A stretch of DNA of 64,000 nucleotides from contig NZ_VBSL01000005.1 in assembly GCF_006149005.1 (NCBI RefSeq), positions 434,338-498,337 on the forward strand. Direction: 5' to 3'. The position numbers and the translations under genes were made by a program. The notes under the pieces are model-generated. The model was not told the DNA's origin. It was given only the letters and a program-made list of their open reading frames with translations, and searched no databases. The DNA comes from Larkinella sp. C7 (GTDB lineage: Bacteria; Bacteroidota; Bacteroidia; Cytophagales; Spirosomataceae). Shown here piece by piece: positions 16,844 to 25,652 of this stretch; positions within the stretch are counted from its first letter, which is position 1, and each line of letters starts with the position of its first letter.

Positions 16844-18004
16844 TCAAACCGCCTGAGCCTTCGCTACGCGCCGTTGCGGTTTGAGAACCTTTTTCTTCCG
16901 GCGTCCCCACCAGATGATGAAGCCGGTAACAGGCAAACTGGCGCAGATCAGGCTGGCACAGAAGGCCAGAATTTTGCCGGGTAAACTCAGAATGGCTCCC
17001 ACGTGAATATCGTAGTTCATCCGCCGGAGTTTGTCGCCAAAACCGGCCGTTGCGTATTCACCAAAATAAGGCCCTTCGCCGGTTAACGCTTTTAGCGTGT
17101 ATTGATCGAAGGTGTAATAATCCGTTTTGTAATACGTGCCGGGTCGGTGATTGATCGAAACCGATATGGATTCCGAGGCTCGTTCAGGACAGGAAATATA
17201 CAGACTGGCGGTTTCGGTTTTGTTCTTGTAAAACTGTTGCCAAAGCCGGTCGGTGGGGTTTGCATACCGCCGGGCCTGGGTCGAGTCCGACAAAGGAAGC
17301 TGGTAGTCCGGCATGGTTTTCCCGCCCGAGGTCGTCCAGTAAATCGAATTGCCCAGCCACTGGATTCCGAAGATCATCCCGGTTATGGCCAGCACCAGTG
17401 AAATGAACAGGGCGTAAAAACCGGGCACGTTGTGAAGGTCGTAATTGACCCGGCGCCATTGGGCTTTCCACTTGACTTTGAAGCTCTTATCCCGATTGGA
17501 CCGACTCCATTTCTTCGGCCACCACAGCACCATTCCGGTAATCAGCAGGATCGTAAAAACCAATGTGCCATACGCCACGACCGGTTGCCCGATTTCTTCC
17601 GGCAACCACAAATAATAATGCCCGTGGAGAATGAAATGAAAGAAATCCGTCTCCTCATCCACCACGCTCAACACCTCGCCGGTGTACGGATTCAGATACA
17701 CCTGAACGTAATAATCGGGATTTACGCCGTAAAAAGGCACGTTGACGCTGTGGCCCAACGCCCCGTAATTGACGCCTTTCGCCGGTTTTCCCGGAACCTG
17801 TTTCTCCGCAATAGCCTGTAATCGGGAAGGCGGCAAGACGACGCCATTGGCTACCGGCTCAACATACTGAAACGGGCGAACGATGCTTTTGATTTCCTGC
17901 TCAAAGGCCAGAATACAGCCCGTGATCGCCACCACAAACACCAAAAGCCCGGACGCCAGTCCGAGCCAGAGGTGTAGTTTTCCAACTATCTTTTTTACCG
18001 TCAT
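16844..18004 (-). CDS. PepSY-domain membrane protein linked to iron uptake
   Basis: 386 residues. The first helix (about 13-35, LHLWLGLASGLLVFVVAITGCILAF) is the typical start of PepSY_TM proteins, with the conserved HLWLGL. Further helices lie near 145-160, 190-212 and 345-365, so there are four in all. A WWGRRKKK tail follows the last. PepSY_TM proteins sit in the inner membrane and often accompany TonB-dependent siderophore receptors. They are thought to reduce ferric siderophores or carry signals. The gene begins 12 bases after the receptor gene, so the two form an operon. Confidence 0.9.
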   Translation of the reverse strand: MTVKKIVGKLHLWLGLASGLLVFVVAITGCILAFEQEIKSIVRPFQYVEPVANGVVLPPSRLQAIAEKQVPGKPAKGVNYGALGHSVNVPFYGVNPDYYVQVYLNPYTGEVLSVVDEETDFFHFILHGHYYLWLPEEIGQPVVAYGTLVFTILLITGMVLWWPKKWSRSNRDKSFKVKWKAQWRRVNYDLHNVPGFYALFISLVLAITGMIFGIQWLGNSIYWTTSGGKTMPDYQLPLSDSTQARRYANPTDRLWQQFYKNKTETASLYISCPERASESISVSINHRPGTYYKTDYYTFDQYTLKALTGEGPYFGEYATAGFGDKLRRMNYDIHVGAILSLPGKILAFCASLICASLPVTGFIIWWGRRKKKVLKPQRRVAKAQAV

Positions 18005-18016
18005 TCGATCAACCTG

Positions 18017-20395
18017 TCAAAATTTATACCCTAAACTCAACCGGAAATTGCGGGGTGCTTCGGCCTGCCAGTAATAGGCTTTGCTCCAGGCATAATAAGC
18101 CCCCGAATACAGATACGCGTCCAGAATATTGTTCACATTCAGCGCAACACTCACGCGGTTATTCTGCCAGGAAATAGCGCCATCCAGCCGGAATGTGTTG
18201 GGCATCGTCGGCTTGTCATCGACGGCATCCGAAAACCAGCCGTAGCGGTCGAGTTGCCACTGATACCCGAGCGAAGCACCCAATCCCTGCAAGACACCCT
18301 TCCGCAAGCGATGCGACAGCCAGGCGTTGGTCACGTGTTTGCTAAAACCGGGAACCGGCAGACCCACGTTTTCCGACTTCGTATCTTTCGTAATTTTGCC
18401 ATCGGTGTAGGCGTAATTGATCACCAGATTCATGCCGGGCAACAGTTCGCCCCGTACGTCCACTTCAACCCCTTTGGTCTGGGTCTCGCCCAGTTGAATC
18501 GAATAGTTGGGATTGGTCGGATCGGTGGTCAACACGTTGTTTTTCGTGATCTGATAGACCGAAACCGTCGAGTTCCAGCGACCGTCGGCCCAGTCTTTCT
18601 TCAAACCGGCTTCGAGGTTGTTGCCCGTAATCGGATCGAAGGCTCTGCCCTGCCGGTCGGCACCCGACTGCGGCACAAAAGCCTGATCGTACAAGGCGTA
18701 AATTGAAGTCTGTTTGTTGATCGAACCGCTGATCCCGACGCGGGGGGTGAACTTCGTTTCATTCGTTCCGACCCCATACTGGCTGTCTTTCACCGACGTC
18801 AGCCGACCCGCCAGCGTCAACCGAATCCGGTCCTGCCAGAACCGAAGTTCATCCTGCACGTATAAACCCGTGAACGACTGACTCATGACGTTGACGCCGG
18901 CACGGGCCCGCAGACTGGCCGAACGGTCGAACTTCGGAATCAGGTGGGCGGGCAGGTAATAATTCGGCGAATTGGAGTTGAACACGAAAGTGCTGTCGTA
19001 GAGCGGAAAACTCTGACCCCAGTCGGCCATGTATTTCTTGTTTCCCAAATCCAGCCCGCCCAGAATCCGGTGGACTACCGGGCCGGTCGTTACTTCGCCA
19101 TTGACAAAAATCTGCCCAAACTTGCTTTCGTTGGCGGCATCCCAGATCCCGTTGTAGCTGTAAATCCGCCCGTCGGTTTTCGCCGAATCGGCCCAGAGCG
19201 AACTGCCCACCTGGTTGAAATTGAAATACGCCAGTTGACCCGTCAGTTTCCAGTTGTCACTGATCTGGTGCTCAAAAATCAGGAAAGCACTGTGGTCATG
19301 AATAACCGTCGGATCGAGGTTGGCAAAGGAGTTGGTCGCATTGCGGGGCTGTCTGGCCAGGCCGTTGGCGTCGAATACGTACGCGGAACCAATCGCCGAC
19401 ATCTGGGAATACTGGTAGGTATATTCGGCCGTAATCGACGTCTGCTCATTGATTTTGTACTTCACCACCGGCGCAATCGTATACCGGTTATTGAACTCAA
19501 AATCCCGGTGCGAGCCTTTCGACTGCCCCATCACGTTCAGTCGATACAACAGGCGGTTGTCCTGGCTCAGTTTCCCGTCCAGATCGAGGGTGGCGCGGTA
19601 CGTATCAAAACTTCCGACCGCGAAGGCCGCTTCCCCACGGGTCACACCGGTCGGTTTTTTGGTCACGACGTTGTAAAAGCCACTCGGTTCGCCGTTGGCC
19701 ATCATAAACCCGGCCGGACCTTTCACAAACTCGATCCGTTCCACCATCGACAGATCTTCCGCCAGCGGCCCCCAGGTCGATTGCACGTTCATCCCGTTGC
19801 GGAAGGGAGCCACCCGCGATCCGCGCATGTTCAGCCGGGCGTAATTGTCCCAGTGTTCCTGCCGGGTGACGCCACTGACGTTTCGGGAAACGCCTTCCAG
19901 CATGTCGAAAATCTGTTGATCGGCGAGCAACTGCCGGTTTACCACCTGAATGTTTTGCGGCACTTCCAGCAAGGGTGTTTTCAGGCGCAGACTGGATGAA
20001 GGAACGTCGGTTTTATACGTATTTTTCCCTTCGACCACTACCTCATCGAGTTGTTCGGCGTTTTCGAGCACGGTCAGATCAGGCACCTGGGTGGTTTCAC
20101 CGGCCGTCACCGTCACAGCCTGGCGAATGCGGGCATGACCCACCCGGCTGATGACCAACACCTGCGGACCAGCCGGAACATTCGGGATGAGGTATTCGCC
20201 GGATTCATTGGTAAGGGTTCCCAGGCGGGTTCCCGCCACGCGAATGTTGACCTGCGCCAGTGGCCGGGCATCCGCCGTGCGGGTTTTTCCGGTAATCGAA
20301 CCGGTATTTTGAGCCCTTGCCGAAAAGCAAAACAGACTCATACAGAGCACAGAAAGGGGTATAAAGAGACGGATTGTTAACGTAGATCTGGTCAT
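18017..20395 (-). CDS. TonB-dependent siderophore receptor
   Basis: 792 residues from the ATG at 20395; an in-frame GTG fifteen bases upstream is less likely. A signal peptide ends near SARAQN. Residues 34-115 form a carboxypeptidase-regulatory-like domain (GSITGKTRTADARPLAQVNI, NVPAGPQVLVISRVG). The plug follows (VVEGKNTYKTDVPSSSLRLKTPLLEVPQ, LLADQQIFDMLEGVSRNVSG), with the siderophore-receptor motif RGSRVAPFRNGMN. The barrel ends in the aromatic-terminal LSLGYKF. This architecture fits ferric siderophore uptake energised by TonB-ExbB-ExbD. It is followed directly by the PepSY gene. The promoter at 20439-20469 is a good match. The ligand is not known. Confidence 0.93.
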   Translation of the reverse strand: MTRSTLTIRLFIPLSVLCMSLFCFSARAQNTGSITGKTRTADARPLAQVNIRVAGTRLGTLTNESGEYLIPNVPAGPQVLVISRVGHARIRQAVTVTAGETTQVPDLTVLENAEQLDEVVVEGKNTYKTDVPSSSLRLKTPLLEVPQNIQVVNRQLLADQQIFDMLEGVSRNVSGVTRQEHWDNYARLNMRGSRVAPFRNGMNVQSTWGPLAEDLSMVERIEFVKGPAGFMMANGEPSGFYNVVTKKPTGVTRGEAAFAVGSFDTYRATLDLDGKLSQDNRLLYRLNVMGQSKGSHRDFEFNNRYTIAPVVKYKINEQTSITAEYTYQYSQMSAIGSAYVFDANGLARQPRNATNSFANLDPTVIHDHSAFLIFEHQISDNWKLTGQLAYFNFNQVGSSLWADSAKTDGRIYSYNGIWDAANESKFGQIFVNGEVTTGPVVHRILGGLDLGNKKYMADWGQSFPLYDSTFVFNSNSPNYYLPAHLIPKFDRSASLRARAGVNVMSQSFTGLYVQDELRFWQDRIRLTLAGRLTSVKDSQYGVGTNETKFTPRVGISGSINKQTSIYALYDQAFVPQSGADRQGRAFDPITGNNLEAGLKKDWADGRWNSTVSVYQITKNNVLTTDPTNPNYSIQLGETQTKGVEVDVRGELLPGMNLVINYAYTDGKITKDTKSENVGLPVPGFSKHVTNAWLSHRLRKGVLQGLGASLGYQWQLDRYGWFSDAVDDKPTMPNTFRLDGAISWQNNRVSVALNVNNILDAYLYSGAYYAWSKAYYWQAEAPRNFRLSLGYKF

Positions 20396-20438
20396 TACGA
20401 TTGTATTCACAAATATTATTTAGACTAATTATTGATTA

Positions 20439-20469
20439 CAAAGGTATATCTGAACTGATTGCGGCCCAA
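20439..20469 (-). promoter_or_regulatory. Promoter of the siderophore receptor operon
   Basis: On the minus strand TTG (20469-20467) is followed after 20 bases by TACCTTTG (20446-20439), a very good fit to the Bacteroidota pattern TTG-N19-TAnnTTTG. Between it and the start codon is the AT-rich sequence TATTTAGACTAATTATTG, read on the plus strand, which may hold an iron-responsive operator; that is tentative. Confidence 0.55.
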
Positions 20470-20548
20470 TATTTTCATCAAAATTTTAGTCGAATTTGGC
20501 AAAAACGGGCTAGAGCCCGTAAAAAGCGCCTTTTATCTTGCCAGGAAC

Positions 20549-21139
20549 TTACGGCTTACTGACAAACCGGTTGCCTTTTACATAGAACCGGTAGGGCAAC
20601 TCGGCACCCTGTGTGATGCCGATTCGCGTTGTCGTCACCAGTTCGAAGTTATTCAGTTGGCTGGGGCGAATGTAAATACGGGATTCACTGAGCGACAGAA
20701 AGTTGTGATCCCGCGAGATGCCCATGGCAATCACCAGTTTGCCGGGGCCGCTGGTCAGTCCGCGCAAACCGGCTTTGGTAGCGGGATCGAGGTTCCGCCG
20801 TTGGCCCATCAGATCGATGCCTTCGGTGGGTTCGAGCGCCCGAATCAGAACGGCCTCCCCCACATCTTCCGGCCCCGTGACGACGTTCAGGCAATGGTAA
20901 AAACCGTAGATCAGATACACGTACAGCGTTCCCGCCGGACCGAACATGGCGGCATTGCGGGCGGTTTTGCGTCGATAGGCGTGGCAGGCCGGATCACCGG
21001 TCAGGTAGGCTTCGGTTTCCACAATGATGCCCGCCGTGATTCCTTCCGGGCTTTCGTGAACCAGTTCGCAGCCCAGCAAACGCCGGGAGAGCGTGATGGT
21101 ATCGTGATTTTCGTAAAAGTCGGGGGGTAGTTTATTCAT
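20549..21139 (-). CDS. DNA-3-methyladenine glycosylase (AAG/MPG family)
   Basis: 196 residues from the ATG at 21139, the normal length of bacterial AAG proteins; an upstream extension to 21208 is mostly repeat sequence. Conserved blocks are ARRLLGCELVH-like SRRLLGCELVHE, IIVETEAYLTGDPACHA with the catalytic glutamate, and GTLYVYLIYGFYHCLNVVTG, then VLIRALEP. The enzyme removes alkylated purines from DNA and starts base excision repair. It is divergent from the saccharopine-dehydrogenase-like gene. A second glycosylase (SMUG2-like) is encoded at 26.5 kb. Confidence 0.93.
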   Translation of the reverse strand: MNKLPPDFYENHDTITLSRRLLGCELVHESPEGITAGIIVETEAYLTGDPACHAYRRKTARNAAMFGPAGTLYVYLIYGFYHCLNVVTGPEDVGEAVLIRALEPTEGIDLMGQRRNLDPATKAGLRGLTSGPGKLVIAMGISRDHNFLSLSESRIYIRPSQLNNFELVTTTRIGITQGAELPYRFYVKGNRFVSKP

Positions 21140-21181
21140 CGGTATGGTAACGGCTAAATAGGCAAGCTGTTTAAAATTTTG

Positions 21182-21270
21182 GATAGGAACACGGATGGAA
21201 CGGATCAAAAAACTGATTTTTATTTTAATCCGCGTAAATCTGTTCTATCCGTTATATCCGTGTTCCTATT
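21182..21270. repeat. Inverted repeat rich in ATCCGT units
   Basis: Bases 21182-21205 match the complement of 21247-21270 with about three mismatches. The units tatccgt and ggaacgg recur irregularly, not with the strict 7-bp step of the other repeats. It lies between two divergent genes. Confidence 0.75.
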
Positions 21271-21352
21271 CCGTTGCGAAGTAGGCCTGATTTTCTAGAA
21301 ATGAGATCCAGTGCGTATATTGGCCCAATTACGGAGCTTAGCAAACGATAGC

Positions 21353-22405
21353 ATGAAAAAAGTTCTTGTGGTTGGCATGGGAAAAGTCGGCTCGCTGGTC
21401 GGTATTCTCCTCAACAAACGCTTCACCGTAACCGGTTTTGAAAAACTACCACCGGTCTACGATCTTCCCTTCCCGGTCATTTCCGGTGACGTTTCCGACG
21501 AAGCCACGCTCCGGCAAACGCTGGCCGGTTTCGACGCCGTGGTCTCCTGCCTGCCCTACAACCTGAACCTGCCGATTGCCACCACCGCCTGGCAGTTGGG
21601 CCTTCATTATTTCGACCTGACGGAAGACGTTCCGACCACCACCGCCATTCGTCTGATGGCCGAAACCGCCAAAGCCGTTATGGCACCGCAGTGTGGGCTG
21701 GCACCGGGCCTGATCGGCATCGTTGGGGCTGACCTCGCCAAACGGTTCACCAAACTCCGGGATATCGAACTGCGCGTGGGCGCTCTGCCGCGCTACCCGA
21801 ACGGTTTGCTGGGCTATTCGTTTACATGGTCGCCCGCCGGGGTGATCAATGAATACCTGAACGATTGCGAAGTGATTTCAAACGGCGTTTTCAAAACCGT
21901 CCCGGCCCTCGACGGCATCGAAGTGATCAACATCGAAGGGCAGGAATTCGAAGCCTTCAGCACCTCCGGCGGCCTGGGAACCATGTGTGAAACCTACGCC
22001 GGACAGGTCGATACGCTGAACTACAAGACTATTCGCTACCCTGGTCACGCCAAACTGATGCGGTTTTTGTTGTACGAACTGATTCTGAAAGATAAACGCG
22101 TGCTGGTCGAGCAGATTCTGACCGAAGCCAAACCGCCCGTGCAGGCCGATGTGGTCTATGTGTATGCCGTGGTCGAAGGCTGGAAAGGAGCGGTTCTCGA
22201 ACGCGAAGAGTTTTACCGGGCCTATCATCCCCGCGAAATCGACGGAAAACCCTGGCGGGCCATCTCCTGGACCACCGCCGGATCGGTAGCCGCTGTCGTT
22301 GAACTGGTGGCCGACGGTTTACTGCCCCAAAAAGGTTTCATCAAACAGGAAGACATTCCGTTCGAGCGCTTGCTGGCAACCCAGAACGGAGCGTTTTTTA
22401 AATAG
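21353..22405 (+). CDS. Saccharopine dehydrogenase-like oxidoreductase
   Basis: 350 residues from ATG 21353. The Rossmann fingerprint VLVVGMGKVGSLVG is at the start, followed by ISGDVSDEATLRQTLAGFDAVVSCLPYNLNLPIA and CGLAPGLIGIVGADLA. These fit the saccharopine reductase / dehydrogenase (Lys9-type) family. The segment SGGLGTMCETYAGQV lies in the substrate domain. The protein is cytosolic. The family includes true lysine-pathway enzymes and other NAD(P)-dependent reductases, so the substrate is inferred. With the ALDH7 gene at 12.6 kb it could serve lysine breakdown. A terminator-like hairpin follows at 22405. Confidence 0.85.
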   Translation: MKKVLVVGMGKVGSLVGILLNKRFTVTGFEKLPPVYDLPFPVISGDVSDEATLRQTLAGFDAVVSCLPYNLNLPIATTAWQLGLHYFDLTEDVPTTTAIRLMAETAKAVMAPQCGLAPGLIGIVGADLAKRFTKLRDIELRVGALPRYPNGLLGYSFTWSPAGVINEYLNDCEVISNGVFKTVPALDGIEVINIEGQEFEAFSTSGGLGTMCETYAGQVDTLNYKTIRYPGHAKLMRFLLYELILKDKRVLVEQILTEAKPPVQADVVYVYAVVEGWKGAVLEREEFYRAYHPREIDGKPWRAISWTTAGSVAAVVELVADGLLPQKGFIKQEDIPFERLLATQNGAFFK

Positions 22406-22452
22406 CCCTGACAGGGTCTTCGACCGTATCGACGGCCCGGCGCTGTCAGGGC
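22405..22452. terminator. Hairpin between convergent genes
   Basis: GCCCTGACAG (22405-22414) pairs with CTGTCAGGGC (22443-22452), ten perfect base pairs. It separates the saccharopine-dehydrogenase-like gene from yicC and can terminate transcription from both sides. Confidence 0.65.
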
Positions 22453-22459
22453 CTGCATT

Positions 22460-23350
22460 TTAAATTACATTCAGCGTCTGCTCCTTGATTTTCTCCAGTT
22501 CATCTTTCATCTGCACCACCAGCCGCTGAATGGCGGCATCGTTGGCTTTGGAACCGATGGTGTTGATTTCCCGGCCAATCTCCTGCGCGATGAAATTAAG
22601 TTTTTTCCCATTGGCTTCTTCAGCCGCGAGCACTTCCATGAAATAGCTCAGGTGGTTTTTCAAGCGAACTTTTTCTTCCGAAATGTCGAATTTCTCGATG
22701 TAATAAATCAGCTCCTGCTCAAACCGGTTCTGGTCAAATTCGTCACTGCCCATCAATTCGACGACCATGCTGCGAACCCGTTCGCGAACGGCGGGGATGC
22801 GCTTCACATCCTGCACCTCGATCAGCGTCAGGCGGTCGGTAATGATCTGGATATATTCTCTGAACTTGATTTCCAGGCCATTGCCCTCCTGCTGCCGAAA
22901 TTCGTCGCATTTCCGAACGGCTTCCAGGGCAGTCAACTGAATCAGCTCCCAATCACTGGCGGCCGTATCCGACGCACTGGAGGCTTCGGAATTGAAGGCG
23001 TTGGGCTGTTGCAAAGCCAGTTTGAACAGATCACCATCCGACACATCCAGTAAAAATCCCTGTGAAGTTTCGCGGAGGTCTTTCAGATAAGCTTCGATCA
23101 GCGGGCGGTTTACGGTCACGCCCGGCCGAACATCCGACAGGCGGGTCACATTCAGCGACAGTTCCACTTTGCCGCGCTCCAGTTTCTGCGTGAGCAGATT
23201 TCGCAATTCAACTTCTTTATCGGAGAATACCCTCGGTAACCGGCAATAAATATCCAGAAACTTAGAATTCAACGTTTTTACTTCAGCAGTTACCGTCAGC
23301 CCGTTGGCTTCCTGGGTGGCACTGCCGAACCCGGTCATCGATTTTAGCAT
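22460..23350 (-). CDS. yicC: YicC family protein
   Basis: 296 residues, the normal length. It begins MLKSMTGFGSA, the family hallmark, followed by EVKTLNSKFLDIYCRLP and RGKVELSLNV. The C-terminal DUF1732 part contains ELIYYIEKFDISEEKVRLKNHL and GKKLNFIAQEIGREINTIGSKAND. YicC of E. coli is an endoribonuclease or RNase adaptor, affecting small RNA turnover. The protein is cytosolic. It starts six bases after pdxA, so pdxA-yicC are one operon. Confidence 0.93.
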   Translation of the reverse strand: MLKSMTGFGSATQEANGLTVTAEVKTLNSKFLDIYCRLPRVFSDKEVELRNLLTQKLERGKVELSLNVTRLSDVRPGVTVNRPLIEAYLKDLRETSQGFLLDVSDGDLFKLALQQPNAFNSEASSASDTAASDWELIQLTALEAVRKCDEFRQQEGNGLEIKFREYIQIITDRLTLIEVQDVKRIPAVRERVRSMVVELMGSDEFDQNRFEQELIYYIEKFDISEEKVRLKNHLSYFMEVLAAEEANGKKLNFIAQEIGREINTIGSKANDAAIQRLVVQMKDELEKIKEQTLNVI

Positions 23351-23356
23351 AATTTT

Positions 23357-24517
23357 TTAAGCAGACTGCTCACTTATTTTACCACTTGGCGTTTTCTTAT
23401 TCAAGGCATTCCGTTCAATTTCCGCCATTTCTTTGCGGTATTTCGACACATCGCAGGCCACATAAATCGCCTGAATCATCGACGTTTCGTCGGCCAGGTT
23501 TTTCCCGGCAATATCATACGCCGTGCCGTGGTCGGGTGAGGTGCGAACCACCGGCATCCCGGCCGTAAAATTGACGCCCTCGTCGAACGCAATGGTTTTG
23601 AAGGGAATCAACCCCTGATCGTGGTACATGGCCAGCACGGCATCGTACTTGCGATACGCCCGGGTTCCGAAAAAACCGTCCGACGCAAACGGCCCGTAAA
23701 TCAACTGTCCCTTGTTGCGCAGTTCCTGAATCAGCGGTTTCAGAATTTCCTGTTCCTCATTGCCCAGCAATCCTTCTTCGCCCGCGTGCGGGTTGAGCCC
23801 CAGCACCGCAATGCGCGGTTTTCGGACGCCAAAATCGCCCCGTAAGGATTGATACATCAACTGAAGTTTCTGCAACACTTTCTCTTTGGTGATGTTCGAG
23901 CGGATGCGACCCAGCGGAATGTGGCCCGTTACGACACCAACCCGCAACACGTCACTCACCAGAAACATCAGGTTTTCTTTCACCCCAAAGGCTTCGGCAA
24001 AATATTCGGTATGACCCGGAAATTGGAAGGTTTCGGTCTGGATGTTATTTTTATTGATCGGAGCCGTCACAATGGCGTCCAGATGACCCGCTTTGAGGTC
24101 TTCTGTGGCCCGTTGCAAACACGCCAGCGCGGCCTGTCCGGCTTCGGGTGTCACTTTTCCCGGCTGAACTTCCTGCCCCTGTCGATCACCCCCTGGGTTT
24201 CCACCCTGATCGTTCCAGCAGGTGATGACGTTCGTAAACTTCGGATTGGCCTGTCCAACCTGCTGAATCCCGTTCAGGTTCCAGTCTTTCAACGACAGGC
24301 CACTTTGCTGCAACATATTCCGATAGCGGTTCAGGACGCGCATCGAACCGTAGATAACCGGCGTGCAGATTTTCTGCAAGCGATTGTGTTGCAGGGCTTT
24401 CAGAATGACTTCCGGCCCAATCCCATTGTAATCCCCGAGGGTGATTCCGATGACTGGCCGACGGGTTTGGGGTTCCGGTTGGCGTTCGTTATTTTTCTCC
24501 GATTGGCGCGGTTCCAT
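23357..24517 (-). CDS. pdxA: 4-hydroxythreonine-4-phosphate dehydrogenase
   Basis: 386 residues. After a polar N-terminal extension of about 20 residues, the sequence PVIGITLGDYNGIGPEV is the PdxA start. Metal-binding histidines are in FPGHTEYFAEA, LAMYHDQGLIPFKT and RTSPDHGTAYDIAG. The enzyme oxidises 4-phosphohydroxy-threonine in the synthesis of pyridoxal 5'-phosphate (DXP-dependent branch), with NAD and a divalent metal, in the cytosol. It is the first gene of an operon with yicC. Confidence 0.95.
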   Translation of the reverse strand: MEPRQSEKNNERQPEPQTRRPVIGITLGDYNGIGPEVILKALQHNRLQKICTPVIYGSMRVLNRYRNMLQQSGLSLKDWNLNGIQQVGQANPKFTNVITCWNDQGGNPGGDRQGQEVQPGKVTPEAGQAALACLQRATEDLKAGHLDAIVTAPINKNNIQTETFQFPGHTEYFAEAFGVKENLMFLVSDVLRVGVVTGHIPLGRIRSNITKEKVLQKLQLMYQSLRGDFGVRKPRIAVLGLNPHAGEEGLLGNEEQEILKPLIQELRNKGQLIYGPFASDGFFGTRAYRKYDAVLAMYHDQGLIPFKTIAFDEGVNFTAGMPVVRTSPDHGTAYDIAGKNLADETSMIQAIYVACDVSKYRKEMAEIERNALNKKTPSGKISEQSA

Positions 24518-24674
24518 TTAAGTTATTAGTTTCGCCCTTGTGTTCGATTGAACGATGAACAACGCCTGCTGAACAGCGGTTTTTCTGCCCGAAGCACCTT
24601 GCAAGCGTTCTCAGATCGTGTTCATTAGTCATGGTTCATGGCTCATTTTTTTGCAAGTTACAAAAACCATACGG

Positions 24675-25652
24675 ATGTCCCAGATTCAACCCATAATCCT
24701 GATTGCCGACGAAATGCACCCCTCGCTGTTTCCCATGCTCGAACAGGCGGGGTTTGCCTTTCGGTATGAACCCAAAATTTCGCGAAGTGCGCTGATCGAG
24801 CAGATTGCCGATTACGAGGGGCTACTGATCCGGAGCAAAACGCCGGTCGATGCCGAAGTGCTGGAAGCGGCCCAACGGCTTCTTTTTATCGGCCGCGCCG
24901 GTGCCGGACTTGATCTGATCGATCTTGAGCTGGCCCATCAGCGAAACATTCACGTCTTCCACGCGGGGGAAGGCAATCGCGATGCGGTGGCCGAACATAC
25001 CGTGGGCATGTTGCTGGGCTTGCTGGCCAACATTGCCAAAGGTGACCGGGAAGTGCGCCGGGGCGTTTGGGATCGCGAAGGAAACCGGGGCTACGAACTG
25101 GGCAGCCTGACCGTCGGCATCGTCGGGTTTGGCAACAACGGCCGGGCTACGGCGCGTCGGCTCAGCGGTTTTGGATGCCGGGTATTGTGTTACGACAAAT
25201 ACCTGACGCAGTATGCCGGAGCCTACGCCCAGGAAGCCGAAATGGAACAAATTCTGGAAGAAGCCGATGTGCTGAGCCTCCACGTTCCGCTGACCGACGA
25301 AACCCGGATGATGATCGGTGATGCGTTTATCGAACGCGTCGAAAAGCCGTTTTTTCTGATCAATATTGCCCGGGGCGAAATCGTGTCCCTGCCCGCCCTG
25401 GTGCGGGGTCTGGAAAGCGGAAAAGTCCGGGGGGCCTGTCTGGATGTACTGGAAAATGAAAAACTGGCTAAACTGACGCCCGATCAACAGACGGCTTTTG
25501 ATTACCTGCGAAATTCGGACCGGGTTTTGCTGACGCCCCATGTGGCGGGCTGGACCCACGAAAGTTACGTTCGCATCAATGAGGTGCTGGTGACCCAACT
25601 GAAAACCGTACTTCCCAACCAACCTGACTTAAACATTCATTCCAGGAAATGA
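24675..25652 (+). CDS. D-2-hydroxyacid dehydrogenase (phosphoglycerate dehydrogenase-like)
   Basis: 325 residues from ATG 24675. The NAD-binding fingerprint GFGNNG is at 151-156. Catalytic residues are R233 in NIARGE, a glutamate in DVLENE (260-262), and H289 in LTPHVAGW. The protein is shorter than SerA and has no ACT domain. Members oxidise or reduce D-2-hydroxyacids; 3-phosphoglycerate in serine synthesis is likely but not certain. It is cytosolic. Its stop overlaps the next start as ATGA, so it is translationally coupled to the beta-lactamase-like gene. Confidence 0.88.
   Translation: MSQIQPIILIADEMHPSLFPMLEQAGFAFRYEPKISRSALIEQIADYEGLLIRSKTPVDAEVLEAAQRLLFIGRAGAGLDLIDLELAHQRNIHVFHAGEGNRDAVAEHTVGMLLGLLANIAKGDREVRRGVWDREGNRGYELGSLTVGIVGFGNNGRATARRLSGFGCRVLCYDKYLTQYAGAYAQEAEMEQILEEADVLSLHVPLTDETRMMIGDAFIERVEKPFFLINIARGEIVSLPALVRGLESGKVRGACLDVLENEKLAKLTPDQQTAFDYLRNSDRVLLTPHVAGWTHESYVRINEVLVTQLKTVLPNQPDLNIHSRK

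Noticed and set aside
18944-19999. 351-residue open frame antisense to the siderophore receptor gene
   Set aside because: Shadow of a receptor gene with clear plug and barrel; no independent support.
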